Source: Lewinellaceae bacterium (lineage in GTDB: Bacteria > Bacteroidota > Bacteroidia > Chitinophagales > Saprospiraceae). From it: 64,000 nucleotides of DNA. The notes beneath the pieces were generated by a model. That model saw only the letters and a list, made by a program, of their open reading frames with translations. It made no database searches and had not been told where the DNA came from. Where the stretch lies: NCBI GenBank assembly GCA_020636095.1, contig JACJYN010000006.1, positions 186,001 through 250,000 on the forward strand, given 5' to 3'. Made by a program: the position numbers and the translations under genes. The stretch's first letter is position 1. The number at the start of each line of letters is the position of its first letter. Shown piece by piece: positions 35,584-44,826 of this stretch.

Positions 35584-36879
35584 CTACAACAACTTCCACG
35601 CCCACAACCTATCCGAATCCTCCCCCCAGCGGTCGCCGATATCGGTGCGGTAATAGACATTGTTGATCAGCACATTGTTGATGCGGTTGTACATCACCTT
35701 CTGCGCCTCCTTCATGGTGGTGCCTGTGCCGGACACCAGCAGGGCAATGCCGGAGTCGCCGGTGATCAGCCATTCGCCGTTGACCTGTTTGAGGTGCATG
35801 AGGTGCAGCCCTTCCCTGACTTTCTTTTTTACCACAACGACGGCGTCTTTGGAGAACAGGTTGAAGGTCTCCGGGTCATTGTAGGGAAAGGGAGGCACGA
35901 CCATATAGGCGCCCACCTGGAAGCCTCGTTTGGTGTTGATGGTAAAGCTTTCGCCTTTGGCGATGCGGTAGAGCATACGGCCGATGGGTTCGTTGATGCC
36001 TGCCCGTTGGATGAAAATCTGCGGGAAGCCGAAGCGGGTGGTAAACTCCAGCGGGTAAATGCCGTTGCCGTTGACGATGCAGTTGATGTCGATATGCCCG
36101 ACGAACTGGTCTTTGGCCAGGGCGCCGGCCAGTTTGCCGAGGGTGGCGTCGAAGATGGGGTTGTCGTCCGTCCAGAACATACTGGTGCCCATCTCTCCGG
36201 TGGAGACGCCCAGTTCTTTGGGGAACAGCTTCTTGTGTTCGAACGTAATGTTAATGGGCCGGATGAACTCCCGCCCGTTGAAGAAGGCGGCCACCGAGAC
36301 TTCCACACCGTTGACTTTTCGCTGAAGCTGGAAGTTCCAACCTTGGTCTCCCCAGGTCTTTTCGTAGGCTTTCAGCACCCGGATGATGTCGTTGCCATCC
36401 TCTTCCTTGCCGACGAACAGCAGTTGCTTATAATCCTGGGTTTCCCCACTGGGTTTGATGACGTAGGTATTGGGGTTGGCCTGCACGTAATCGATGGCCG
36501 CGTGAAAGGAACTGAACTCCTGGTAATTGAGAATCTTGATCTTGTGGCGCTTCAGTTCGCTCTGGCCGAAGCTGCGGTCCAGCTCCAGCTTGTCGGCATA
36601 TTCGGTGCCGCCGATGACATACTTGCCGGCCGCTCTCAGTTCAGCGGCTTTTTTGCCGTACCCGGTATAGTCGAAGATGATGACGTCGGCCCAGTCGATC
36701 TTTTTCTCCCAGTTTCGCACCTTCGGCACAAAGCCGTCGCCCACCTCTCGGCAGGGTTTGTATTCGATGAACAGTTTCACATCATTGCCCTCCTGAAGGG
36801 TGGCGTGAGCCAGGTCCAGTATGTCTCCCCACCGGGAGACAAACAGAAACCGGAGTTTCCTTTCTTTTTTCGTTTTCAC
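35584..36879 (-). CDS. PurD-like ATP-grasp ligase
   Basis: 431 aa, GTG start at 36879 (no ATG lies near). It aligns in outline with phosphoribosylamine-glycine ligase: an N-terminal Rossmann-like part (FVSRWGDILDLAHATLQEG), an ATP-grasp domain with YVIKPSGETQDYKQLLFVG and VEVSVAAFFNGREF, the metal site in GHIDINCIVNGNGIYPLEFTTRFGFPQ and a C-terminal beta domain. Real PurD usually has a GGREHA start and EFNARFGDPE; here GREHA is missing and the motif is EFTTRFGFPQ. So this looks like a PurD-derived paralogue with another amine or acid substrate, not certainly the purine enzyme. Confidence 0.75.
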   Translation of the reverse strand: MKTKKERKLRFLFVSRWGDILDLAHATLQEGNDVKLFIEYKPCREVGDGFVPKVRNWEKKIDWADVIIFDYTGYGKKAAELRAAGKYVIGGTEYADKLELDRSFGQSELKRHKIKILNYQEFSSFHAAIDYVQANPNTYVIKPSGETQDYKQLLFVGKEEDGNDIIRVLKAYEKTWGDQGWNFQLQRKVNGVEVSVAAFFNGREFIRPINITFEHKKLFPKELGVSTGEMGTSMFWTDDNPIFDATLGKLAGALAKDQFVGHIDINCIVNGNGIYPLEFTTRFGFPQIFIQRAGINEPIGRMLYRIAKGESFTINTKRGFQVGAYMVVPPFPYNDPETFNLFSKDAVVVVKKKVREGLHLMHLKQVNGEWLITGDSGIALLVSGTGTTMKEAQKVMYNRINNVLINNVYYRTDIGDRWGEDSDRLWAWKLL

Positions 36880-36952
36880 TTTTTTGGCAGGTTAATCTGG
36901 GGCGAATGTATGGAATATTGTCTTTGCCTGCGCTTTGGAGGAAAGAAAAAAA

Positions 36953-37103
36953 GTTACTATTTAGCATAAGGCTATGGATGCCTCTGGTGCGAAATTTTGT
37001 AAGCAAACCTTCCCCTTTCAAGGGGAATGAGAAGGGGTTCCGGCAAAAAAAGCCTACAAAATTTCGCGCCAGGGGTTAAATCACCATGATGCTGAATAGT
37101 TAC
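36953..37103. mobile_element. MITE with 8-bp target duplication (GTTACTAT family, copy 1)
   Basis: 151 bp bounded by GTTACTATTTAGCAT and, in reverse, GTAACTATTCAGCAT. Exact direct repeats GAAAAAAA flank it (36945-36952 and 37104-37111). The internal hairpin (CTTCCCCTTTCAAGGGGAA and ATGAGAAGGGGTTCC) and the subterminal AAATTTTGTA/TACAAAATTT pairs match the element at 46278. GTAA ends plus an 8-bp duplication are the hallmark of IS66-type transposition (inference). Confidence 0.82.
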
Positions 37104-37131
37104 GAAAAAAAGAAGGTAACGCGCTGTAAAA

Positions 37132-37623
37132 TTACTTTGCCCGGAAACGTTCTCTTTCCTTGCGGATAATGATCACTTTGTTGATATGGCGGTTGAGGCC
37201 AGGCGCCTTGGTGGAAAGGCTTTTATAGGTAAACGACCGGTGGCGGATGGCGCCGTGGACTTCGGGGAAATCGGCCAGCAGTTTCACCAATTGCCGGCGG
37301 TAGGTTTTGGGGTCGAGCCGGACCAGCTCGATATCTCCCGTTCTTTTTACCCACATCTCCAATACTTTCCGGGCGGGGGTGTTCCACACGCCGGACTTGG
37401 GGTGGCGGTTCTGCCGAAGCCACCGCCCGGAGGTGTACAGGGAGAGGTAGGGGCCTTCGGCAATGGGCTTTAATTCTATAGGAGTGTTTTTGTAGAGCAA
37501 GGCCGGGGCGCCCTCATGCCGGCCCTGGGGTTGGGGCGCCGACAGCGCAAGGCAGGGTAGGAGTAAAGCCAAATACATCCAGGCCAGAGGAAAAGGGCGT
37601 TGCTGCTTTTTGGAAAATGCCAT
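37132..37623 (-). CDS. Exported protein of unknown function
   Basis: 163 aa with signal MAFSKKQQRPFPLAWMYLALLLPCLALS cut near APQ. The mature part is basic and contains KNTPIELKPIAEGPYLSLYTSGRW and WNTPARKVLEMWVKRTGDIELVRLDPKTYRRQL. No family recognised. The gene stands alone between a MITE and GH3. Confidence 0.65.
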   Translation of the reverse strand: MAFSKKQQRPFPLAWMYLALLLPCLALSAPQPQGRHEGAPALLYKNTPIELKPIAEGPYLSLYTSGRWLRQNRHPKSGVWNTPARKVLEMWVKRTGDIELVRLDPKTYRRQLVKLLADFPEVHGAIRHRSFTYKSLSTKAPGLNRHINKVIIIRKERERFRAK

Positions 37624-37842
37624 TATACCACTTTGAATCAGTCAAATGTGAAAAACAGATAATGGGTAAAATGGCAAAAAGTTTTGAGAGGGGCAAGAAA
37701 ATAAAAAGATAATTTTTGGTGTTGAAAATTTACCGAAGATAGTTGCTGTTTCAGGAATTTAAATACTCCTAATACCGGCTTTTGCAAAACCCGCCTTTGA
37801 CCTATCCTATCAGAACAGGGCAAAGGCGAGCGAATGCAACTT

Positions 37843-40188
37843 TTATTCATTCATCTGCTCCAACAGCCCTTCCATCATCTCCTCTGAAAATTTCCCCTGC
37901 GACATATTGACCAGGTTCCGCAGCGGCATTTCCTTTAAGAAAACCTCCATCATGGCGGCGGCTTTCTTGCGGCCGGCCTCTTCTTCCGGGGAAGCGGCGG
38001 CCGGGCCGCCACCCATCATGCCCTGCATCATGCCCGCCATCATTTGCTGATACACCATCATGCCCTGAGGCGAGCGGTTCAGTTCTTTGAGGAGGGAGTT
38101 GCGGGTCAGTTTGGGGTACTTGATCCTGGTGGCCTCAATGTCAATATTGGCCTTTAAAGGGAGGTTGGCCGAAGATCCGCCGGCCAGGATGGTATAAGCG
38201 CCGCTGTTCACCTGCCAGTCGTGTACCCTGGCATCGTAATGGGCGAAATCGCGGTAGCTCAGCTCGAAACGCACGGATTTTTCTTCCCCCGGCTGTAGTT
38301 CCACCTTAGCAAAATGCTTGAGTTCTTTTTCGGGGCGGAACAACTCCGCAGCGCCGTTGTGAACGTACAGTTGCACCACCTCTTTGCCGGCTACTTTTCC
38401 CGTGTTCTTTACTTTTACTTCTACGCTGATGACGTCGGTATCCTTGGCGGCGGCAGCGCTGGCCTCTATGCCGGTATAACTAAAAGTAGTATAGCTCAGG
38501 CCATGGCCAAAGGGAAACAAGGGTTGAATTTTAGCCTTATCGTAATAGCGATAGCCGATGAAGAGGCCTTCGCCGTAACGGGCAAGGCCGTTCCGGCCGG
38601 GGAAGTCGAGGAAAGCGGGGGTGTCCTCCAGCCTTTGCGGGAAGGTTTCGGACAATTTGCCGGAAGGATTGGCCAGGCCCGTCAATACGTCGGCGATAGC
38701 GCCGCCGCCGGCCTGGCCGCCGAGCCAGCCTTCCACAATGGCCTTGGCCTTTGGCGCCCAGGGCATCGCCACGGCCGAGCCGTTCATCAGCACCACCACG
38801 GTATTGGGTTGGGCGGCGGCTACCGCCTCGATCAGCCGGTTGTGGCTGTCGGGCATGTCGATATTGGCCCGGTCAAAGCCCTCCGATTCGTAGCTGTCGG
38901 GCAGGCCGGCGAATACGATGGCCACATCAGCGGCGGCGGCTTGCCGGCGGGCTTCCTCCAGCATTTGTTCATCGGTAGCGGCGTCTATGGTATAGCCCTC
39001 AGCATAGCTAACTGTAGCCTTCCCATCCAATGCTTTCGACAATTCATCGTAAGCATCGGACAACTTCGTAGGCCTGACCTGCGAACTGCCGGCGCCCTGG
39101 TAGCGCGGCATTTTGGCAAAGCCCCCGATGGCCGCCACCTTTTTTACTTTGTCCGTTTGCAAAGGAAGGAGGTGGCCGTCATTTTTCAGCAGAACGATGC
39201 ACTCACCGCCTACTTTTCTCGCTAGTTCGTGGTGTTCCTGCGGGTCAAAGGACATTTCCTGCCGGTTGTCATGAGCCATCAGGATGACGGCCAGGAGTTC
39301 AGTGGTTATGTCATCCAGGCGCGCTTCGCTCAGTTCGCCTTTTTGCACCGCTTCGACGATTTTTTTATCGTTGATGCCGTTGCTGGCGGGCATTTCCAGG
39401 TGCAGGCCCGCTGCAACACCGGCCGGCCGTTCATTGACGGCGCCCCAGTCGGAAACGACAAAGCCTTCGAAGCCCCATTGTTTTTTCAGGATATCATCCA
39501 AAAGGTAAGGATGCTCGGAAGCGTATACCCCATTGACCCGGTTGTAAGCGCACATAACCGTCCAGGGCTGTGCTTCTTTGACGGCGATCTCGAAGGCGGG
39601 CAGGTAGATCTCATAGAGCGTCTGTTCGTCAATATCCGAACTCATCGACATTCGCTCGAACTCCTGGTTGTTGACCGCAAAATGTTTCAGGGAAGTTCCG
39701 ACGCCCTGGCTTTGCACCCCATTGATATAGGCGGCGGCCAGCTTACCCGACAGGATGGGGTCTTCGGAAAAGTACTCGAAATTGCGCCCGCCCAGGGGGG
39801 ACCGCTTCATATTCACTCCGGGCCCGAGCAGAATCTGTACATCGCTGGCCTGGCTTTCGCGGCCCAGCGCCTGGCCGACGGCTTCCAGCAGGGATACATC
39901 CCAGGAAGACGCCAGAGCGGAAGCCGTGGGAAAGCAGGTAGCCGGCACACTGTTGGCCAGGTCGAAGCCTTCCGCTTTGCGCACGCCATGCGGGCCGTCG
40001 GCCATGAAGATCGAGGGTACGCCCAGGCGCTCCACCGGCTTGGTGGTCCAGGCGGTCTGGCCGGAGCAAAGGGATGCTTTTTCCTCCAGCGTCATTTGCG
40101 CCACCAGGGCGCCGGCCCTGGCCCGGTAATCCTGGGCCCGGGCAGAAGCGGCCAGTAGGAACAGGCCGAAGATCGTTACTTTTTGCAT
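37843..40188 (-). CDS. Glycoside hydrolase family 3 (beta-glucosidase-like), exported
   Basis: 781 aa from ATG 40188 (signal MQKVTIFGLFLLAASARA). The GH3 N-domain shows KASLCSGQ, GVNMKRSPLGGRNFEYFSED, the substrate KH pair in KHFAVNNQE and the nucleophile Asp in GFEGFVVSDWGAV. The GH3 C-domain (VAAIGGFAKMPRYQGAGSS) and a fibronectin III-like tail (NTGKVAGKEVVQLYV) follow. The end has a methionine-rich tract (YQQMMAGMMQGMMGG) and a helical tail; tails of this kind are known from some GH3 enzymes. It removes terminal glucose or xylose from oligosaccharides. A 23-bp palindrome sits 22 bp upstream of the start, a candidate operator. Confidence 0.93.
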   Translation of the reverse strand: MQKVTIFGLFLLAASARAQDYRARAGALVAQMTLEEKASLCSGQTAWTTKPVERLGVPSIFMADGPHGVRKAEGFDLANSVPATCFPTASALASSWDVSLLEAVGQALGRESQASDVQILLGPGVNMKRSPLGGRNFEYFSEDPILSGKLAAAYINGVQSQGVGTSLKHFAVNNQEFERMSMSSDIDEQTLYEIYLPAFEIAVKEAQPWTVMCAYNRVNGVYASEHPYLLDDILKKQWGFEGFVVSDWGAVNERPAGVAAGLHLEMPASNGINDKKIVEAVQKGELSEARLDDITTELLAVILMAHDNRQEMSFDPQEHHELARKVGGECIVLLKNDGHLLPLQTDKVKKVAAIGGFAKMPRYQGAGSSQVRPTKLSDAYDELSKALDGKATVSYAEGYTIDAATDEQMLEEARRQAAAADVAIVFAGLPDSYESEGFDRANIDMPDSHNRLIEAVAAAQPNTVVVLMNGSAVAMPWAPKAKAIVEGWLGGQAGGGAIADVLTGLANPSGKLSETFPQRLEDTPAFLDFPGRNGLARYGEGLFIGYRYYDKAKIQPLFPFGHGLSYTTFSYTGIEASAAAAKDTDVISVEVKVKNTGKVAGKEVVQLYVHNGAAELFRPEKELKHFAKVELQPGEEKSVRFELSYRDFAHYDARVHDWQVNSGAYTILAGGSSANLPLKANIDIEATRIKYPKLTRNSLLKELNRSPQGMMVYQQMMAGMMQGMMGGGPAAASPEEEAGRKKAAAMMEVFLKEMPLRNLVNMSQGKFSEEMMEGLLEQMNE

Positions 40189-40209
40189 AATGAGTGGGAT
40201 TGGATTGAA

Positions 40210-40232
40210 TATTGTATTAAATTGATACAATA
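40210..40232. promoter_or_regulatory. Candidate operator palindrome upstream of GH3
   Basis: TATTGTAT, a 7-base spacer and ATACAATA form perfect 8-bp arms, 22-44 bp before the GH3 ATG and 13 bp before the NUDIX-type regulator remnant transcribed the other way. Its position suits repression of GH3 by a dimeric regulator. Confidence 0.5.
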
Positions 40233-40244
40233 GTACATCTATTA

Positions 40245-40683
40245 TTGGCTTATGGAATCGAGCCGGCCCCCGGGCATTGGCTTTTACAGCGCTTTGTCTC
40301 CATCGGCTATTATGCGTTGGTGGATTACACCAAGGTAAAACCCAGCCCGGATGTGTTTTCGGTATCCTGTGACTGGCATCCGCTGGAAGAATTACCGGAA
40401 TTGATCCGGGATCACCGGAACATCATCCACCATGCGCTGGGCAGCCTGCGCCTGATGCTCGACCACAAGCTGTCCGGTTTCAACCTGCTTCCGGAAACGT
40501 TTACTATGGCCGACTTGCAGGGCCGTCTACGAAGCCGTCCTCGGCAAAAAGCTGCAACGCACCAACTTCCAACGCAAGATGCTCAGCCTTGGCATCCTGG
40601 AACGCCTGGATAAAAAGTGGACGGGCGCGGCGCATAAGGCCCCGTATTTATATCGGTTTGATGCGCCAGGAGGAGGGGCGTAG
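40245..40683 (+). pseudogene. Remnant of a NUDIX-type transcriptional regulator (NrtR/AraR-like)
   Basis: The frame starting in RFVSIGYYALVDYTKVKP lacks the N-terminal half of the NUDIX fold but continues through WHPLEELPELIRDHRNIIHHALGSLR. It then changes frame at about 40525 to give YEAVLGKKLQRTNFQRKMLS, LGILERLDKKWTGAAHKAP and YLYRFD up to a TAG at 40681. NrtR-type regulators pair a catalytically dead NUDIX domain with exactly this winged-helix tail and control sugar or NAD genes in Bacteroidota. The remnant is divergent from GH3, so it was probably its local regulator. Confidence 0.75.
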
Positions 40684-40715
40684 TTGAAGCGCCAACCGCC
40701 TCTCCTTTCTCCACA

Positions 40716-41252
40716 TTACGAAACTAAAATGGCTTCTGTCCATTCTCCTTCTTTCAGCGAATACCCTCTTCTTCGGTGGGCTTCCCGGCCAAGTTGCAGA
40801 ACATCGATATACTGTGGCTGTATCCTGATGGCAAGGAAATGGGCCTCTTCTCCGAATGCGATCTCCGATTCATCTTCCACCACACTTCCGGGAGCCCGCA
40901 GGGTAGTGTAATCTTTCAAATTGTTGGCGCTGTTTACCTGTTTCAGCAGTGATTCATATTCTTCATGGCCCTTTCCGATGAGCTCCGCCACCCCGTTCAT
41001 CCTGACCTGTAATTTCTTTTTGGGGTGGTAAAAAAGAGCCGAAACCTTTGCGTTCTCTCTGATCTGGCTCACTTTAGGCGTTCTGGAATCAGTGAAGAAC
41101 ATAAGGGCCAGGCCCTGGCTGATGTGCCGTTTTACTACGGTCCGGACTTCAGGGTACAGGCCGAAGGTCGCCAGGGTGAAATACAAAAAGGGGTGCTTGC
41201 GATCGGCGTTACTTCGCAGCAATTCGGCTTTAGCCAATTTGAATAGTTCCAT
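40716..41252 (-). CDS. Pyridoxamine 5'-phosphate oxidase-family flavoprotein
   Basis: 178 aa with the split-barrel FMN-binding pattern: ELLRSNADRKHPFLYFTLATFGLYPEVRTVVKR, LALMFFTDSRTPKVSQIRENAKVSALFY, LQVRMNGVAELIG, ending IDVLQLGREAHRRRGYSL. The PNPOx start differs from pdxH (no PxP-type C-terminal RxR motif), so a general flavin reductase or heme-oxygenase-like role is equally possible. No signal peptide; cytoplasmic. Confidence 0.8.
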   Translation of the reverse strand: MELFKLAKAELLRSNADRKHPFLYFTLATFGLYPEVRTVVKRHISQGLALMFFTDSRTPKVSQIRENAKVSALFYHPKKKLQVRMNGVAELIGKGHEEYESLLKQVNSANNLKDYTTLRAPGSVVEDESEIAFGEEAHFLAIRIQPQYIDVLQLGREAHRRRGYSLKEGEWTEAILVS

Positions 41253-41296
41253 TGGGTTGTTTTTAAGGCCGGGCCGGATTGAGTGGTTCCACGGTT

Positions 41297-41800
41297 TTAG
41301 CCGGCGGGCAAATATAACTCATAATAAACCGCCGGCAAACCATCAATTTCTCCTTCTTTGTAGGGCTTGAACCCGAACTTCTCCAAAACCCGGATAGACG
41401 GCGGGTTACCCGGGTCGACGATGGCGAACAGCCGACGGAAGCGCTTCAGCTGCCGGGCATACCCGACGAAGTACCCGACGATCTCTGTAGCGTATTGCTG
41501 CCCCCAGAACTCGGGCAGCAGGGCATAGCCGATCTCGGCTTCCCCTTCGTTGGTGACGGTAAGCTTGGCCAGGCCGAGGTATTGTCCATCCTCCCGGGCG
41601 TGGGCCATGAAATTGCCGGTTTCTTCGTCTTTGAGGTTGAAGGACAAGGCCTTTTCAAAGCGTTTGCTGCCCTCCTCCTCCGTGAGCGCCCGGCCGGAGA
41701 TGTGTTCCATCACCCGGGCGTTGGTGACCAGTTGAAGATACAACGGCAGTTCGGCAGAGGTAAACCGGGTGAAAGTGAGTCGTTTGGATTGGAGTTTCAT
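41297..41800 (-). CDS. RimJ/RimL-type GNAT acetyltransferase
   Basis: 167 aa: KLQSKRLTFTRFTSAELPLYLQLVTN start, LGLAKLTVTNEGEAEIGYALLPEFWGQQYATEIVGYFVGYA with the QxxxGxA-type acetyl-CoA loop (WGQQYA), and VLEKFGFKPYKEGEIDGLP at the end. This is the ribosomal-protein/small-molecule acetyltransferase subgroup; substrate unknown. Confidence 0.85.
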   Translation of the reverse strand: MKLQSKRLTFTRFTSAELPLYLQLVTNARVMEHISGRALTEEEGSKRFEKALSFNLKDEETGNFMAHAREDGQYLGLAKLTVTNEGEAEIGYALLPEFWGQQYATEIVGYFVGYARQLKRFRRLFAIVDPGNPPSIRVLEKFGFKPYKEGEIDGLPAVYYELYLPAG

Positions 41801-41892
41801 CTTTCTGTTTTAGAGCACATAAACCGTTTTTTGTATAAACCTACCTCCCACTTACGTTAATATCCCTTATGTAACAGCCCCCAAAATAACCC

Positions 41893-44631
41893 TTACTCCA
41901 ACTGAATTTCATACTCAAACGCATACGCCCCCGAGCCCACTTCAACCACCGCGTCTTCCCCATCCTGTCGTATTTCGAGCACCCCTTCGCCTACTTTCAG
42001 GGCCACCCCGTCCAATTGTACTTTCGACAACTCCACCCCCGGCAGCCGCACCGTCGCCCCCGTATTCGGAGGAATGGCCACGTCTACTTTCATCCTTCCT
42101 TCCTTCCGTTCCCAGCCGGAGCGGATGGCGCCGTAAGGGCTTTCGTGGGTAGCCCGGGCGAAGCTCAGCGAATCCGTCGGTTCGGGTTGAATGAGGAGGT
42201 GCTGGTAGCCGGGATGGGCCGGATCGATAGCGATGCCGGCCACGCGGCGGTAGAGCCAGTCGCCGATGGCGCCGTAGGCGTAGTGGTTGAAGGAGTTCAT
42301 CCCTACATTCTGGAAGGAGCTGTCGGGCTTGATGCCGTCCCAGCGCTCCCAGATGGTGGTGGCGCCGCGGGTTACGGGATAGAGCCAGGAAGGGTACTCC
42401 TTGCGGAAGAGCAGCTCGTACGCCAGATCGGAATAACCATACTCGGAGAGCACATGGCAAATGTGGGGCGTACCCAGGAAGCCGGTGGTGATGTGGCCGT
42501 AGCGGCGCACATTCTCCGCCAGGCGGGCGGCAGCCTGCTGCCGCTGGCCTTCGGGTAGCATGTCGAAGGCGAGGGCCAGCACGTAGGCCGTCTGCGTACC
42601 GCTGACGAGGCGGCCGTTGGGCGTCATATATTCCCGGAGGAAGGCCTCTTTGATATGGGCCAGCAGGTTCGTGTAATATTTTTCATCTTCCTGCTTTCCC
42701 AGCACCGCCGCCGACTTGCGCAGGATATCGACGGAATGAGCGAAGAAACACTGGGCGATGAGGTACTTGTCGGTCAGGGCCGAGCGGCCGTCGTTGTCGT
42801 CATCCGGGCGGTAGAAAAGCCAGTCGCCGAAGTGGAAGCCCTGGTTCCACAGAAAGCTTTCGCCGGCCTGTTTGGACATGTATTCAACCCAACCCTGCAT
42901 GCTTTCGTACTGCTGCTCCAGGAAGCGCCTGTCGCCATAAGCGAGGTAGAGGTTCCACGGGATGATGGTGGAGGCGTCGGCCCAGCCGGTGGAGGCGCAG
43001 TCGGTTTTTTTCAACACCTGAGGTATGACAAAAGGAACGGCGCCATCTTCCCGCTGGTCAGCGGCCACATCCCCCAGCCACTTGAGGAAAAAAGCGGACA
43101 CATCGTAGTTGAAAGCGGCGGTCCGCGAGAAGGCCTGGGCGTCGCCCGTCCAGCCCAGTCGCTCATCGCGCTGCGGGCAGTCGGTAGGCACGTCGAGGAA
43201 GTTGCCTTTCTGACCCCATTGGATATTGTGTTGCAACTGGTTGATCATCGGGGCGGAACATTCGAAACTGCCCGCCTTTTCCATATCGGAGTGGATGACG
43301 ACGCCGGTTACCGACTCTGGCGTCAGCTCGCCCGGCCAATTTTCCACCTTGACGTACCGGAAGCCCATAAAGGTAAAATGAGGCTCGTACAACTCCTCGC
43401 CTTCGCCCCTGAGGGTATACTCCAGGCGGGCCTGGGCCGCGCGCAGGTTGGCGGTGTAAAAATTGCCGTCCTTATCGAGCACCTCAGCGTGGTACACCTT
43501 TACGGTGTGGCCGGCCGGCCCCTGCAGGCGCAGGCGCACCCAGCCGGTCATATTCTGGCCGAAGTCGATGACTTGTTCTCCTTTGGGAGTGGTGAATATT
43601 TTTTGGGCCCGAATCTCCTGAATCTTGCGCACCGGTACCCCGACGGTAGCCATGATATTGTCGTTCGGGTAATCCGTTATCTTTACCGGTTGCCAGTTGC
43701 CGGCATCGAAGCCGGGGGTAGCCCATCCGGCCGACTCCTTGCGGGCATCGTACACTTCACCGTTGTAGATATCCGACTCAAGGACCGGGCCGGTAGCCGT
43801 CCGCCACTCGTCATCGCTGGTGATGACGTCCTTCCGGCCATCGGTATATTCGACCTCTGCTTGCAGCAGCAGGGCCAGTTCGCTGCCGTAGTGGTTGCGC
43901 TTGGAAACCCAGCCGATGTTGCCGCGATACCAGCCGTCGCCGAGGATAACGCCAATGGCGTTGCGGCCCGCCTGTAGTTGGCTGGTGATGTCGTACGTTT
44001 GGTATTGGAGGCGGTTGTTATAACTCGTCCACCCCGGCGTGAATACCTGATCGCCCACCTTTTTACCGTTGAGATACGCCTGATACAGGCCACGGGAAGT
44101 GATGTACACCCGCGCGCGGGCCACCTTGCCTCGAAGCTCGAAAGTACGGCGCAGCATGGGCGCCGGTTGAGGAACCGCCTTATCCTCTTTCCAGGGGACG
44201 GTGGCCCAGGCTGCCTGCCAGCCGTCAGGCCCGCCCAGCCCCATTTCCCACCAGGCCGGCGCGCTCCACCCGGAAGCTTGCCCCTCTCCATCCCAGACGC
44301 GCGCCTGCCAGTAATAGCGTTTGCCGGCTTCCAGGGCCGGCCCTCCATAAGGGATGTACAACGACTGCCCGGAGGATACTTTACCACTGTCCCAGATCAA
44401 CCGGCGCCCACGCTCCAATTGCGCGGGGTCTAAAGCCACCCTCAGTTGGTAGGCGCGCTGCATGACGTTGCGTTCATCCGACTGCAACTGCCAGCTCAGG
44501 CGCGGGTGCTGTTCGTCGATGCCGAGGGGATTGGCCTGATGTTCGCAGCTTAGGCTCCTCACTTTTAAAGATTGGGAAAAGGTGGGAATGATGAAGAACA
44601 TTACCAGAATAAATGACAGGGGGGGCCTCAT
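41893..44631 (-). CDS. Glycoside hydrolase family 78 (alpha-L-rhamnosidase), exported
   Basis: 912 aa from ATG 44631 (signal MRPPLSFILVMFFIIPTFSQ); the open frame upstream of it is encoded by a palindromic element and is rejected. The N-terminal fibronectin-like and bacterial-rhamnosidase domains contain SCEHQANPLGIDEQHPRLSW and RVYITSRGLYQAYLNGKKVGD. The (alpha/alpha)6 catalytic domain has the diagnostic TDCPQRDERLGWTGDAQAF (general acid Glu in RDERLG) and FHFGDWL. The C-terminal alpha-L-rhamnosidase domain ends in GVELSKVQLDGVALK. It removes rhamnose from plant or microbial polysaccharides such as rhamnogalacturonan. Confidence 0.93.
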   Translation of the reverse strand: MRPPLSFILVMFFIIPTFSQSLKVRSLSCEHQANPLGIDEQHPRLSWQLQSDERNVMQRAYQLRVALDPAQLERGRRLIWDSGKVSSGQSLYIPYGGPALEAGKRYYWQARVWDGEGQASGWSAPAWWEMGLGGPDGWQAAWATVPWKEDKAVPQPAPMLRRTFELRGKVARARVYITSRGLYQAYLNGKKVGDQVFTPGWTSYNNRLQYQTYDITSQLQAGRNAIGVILGDGWYRGNIGWVSKRNHYGSELALLLQAEVEYTDGRKDVITSDDEWRTATGPVLESDIYNGEVYDARKESAGWATPGFDAGNWQPVKITDYPNDNIMATVGVPVRKIQEIRAQKIFTTPKGEQVIDFGQNMTGWVRLRLQGPAGHTVKVYHAEVLDKDGNFYTANLRAAQARLEYTLRGEGEELYEPHFTFMGFRYVKVENWPGELTPESVTGVVIHSDMEKAGSFECSAPMINQLQHNIQWGQKGNFLDVPTDCPQRDERLGWTGDAQAFSRTAAFNYDVSAFFLKWLGDVAADQREDGAVPFVIPQVLKKTDCASTGWADASTIIPWNLYLAYGDRRFLEQQYESMQGWVEYMSKQAGESFLWNQGFHFGDWLFYRPDDDNDGRSALTDKYLIAQCFFAHSVDILRKSAAVLGKQEDEKYYTNLLAHIKEAFLREYMTPNGRLVSGTQTAYVLALAFDMLPEGQRQQAAARLAENVRRYGHITTGFLGTPHICHVLSEYGYSDLAYELLFRKEYPSWLYPVTRGATTIWERWDGIKPDSSFQNVGMNSFNHYAYGAIGDWLYRRVAGIAIDPAHPGYQHLLIQPEPTDSLSFARATHESPYGAIRSGWERKEGRMKVDVAIPPNTGATVRLPGVELSKVQLDGVALKVGEGVLEIRQDGEDAVVEVGSGAYAFEYEIQLE

Positions 44632-44649
44632 GTTTCGCTGGTTTTCATA

Positions 44650-44804
44650 GTCTGACAACCCAAAATTTGTGAATTCTGACTTGCTCTTTTTCCGGCTCGC
44701 GGCGTTGGAAAGCCTCGCCGTAGCTCCGGCTATGGCTACGTTTTCCGCCTTGCGAGCCAAAAAAATAGCTTCGTCATATTTTCACAAATCCTAAGTTGTC
44801 AGAC
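44650..44804. mobile_element. Palindromic MITE-like element upstream of GH78 (GTCTGACAAC ends)
   Basis: 155 bp with inverted ends GTCTGACAACCCAAAATTTG and GTCTGACAACTTAGGATTTG (right end read in reverse). TA flanks both sides (44648-44649 and 44805-44806), as in IS630/mariner-type insertion. The interior (GGCTCGCGGCG, then CGCCTTGCGAGCC and AAAAAAATAGC) shares the CGCCTTG core of the elements at 7963 and 52549. It ends 18 bp before the GH78 start codon. Confidence 0.68.
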
Positions 44805-44826
44805 TATATTTGGAATAAAGTCTATT

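Noticed and set aside
37638..37850. 70-codon minus-strand open frame between GH3 and the exported protein
   Set aside because: No signal, no family pattern, overlaps the GH3 stop region; looks like AT-rich intergenic DNA.
44632..44760. N-terminal extension of GH78
   Set aside because: Encoded by the palindromic element; a normal signal peptide starts at 44631.
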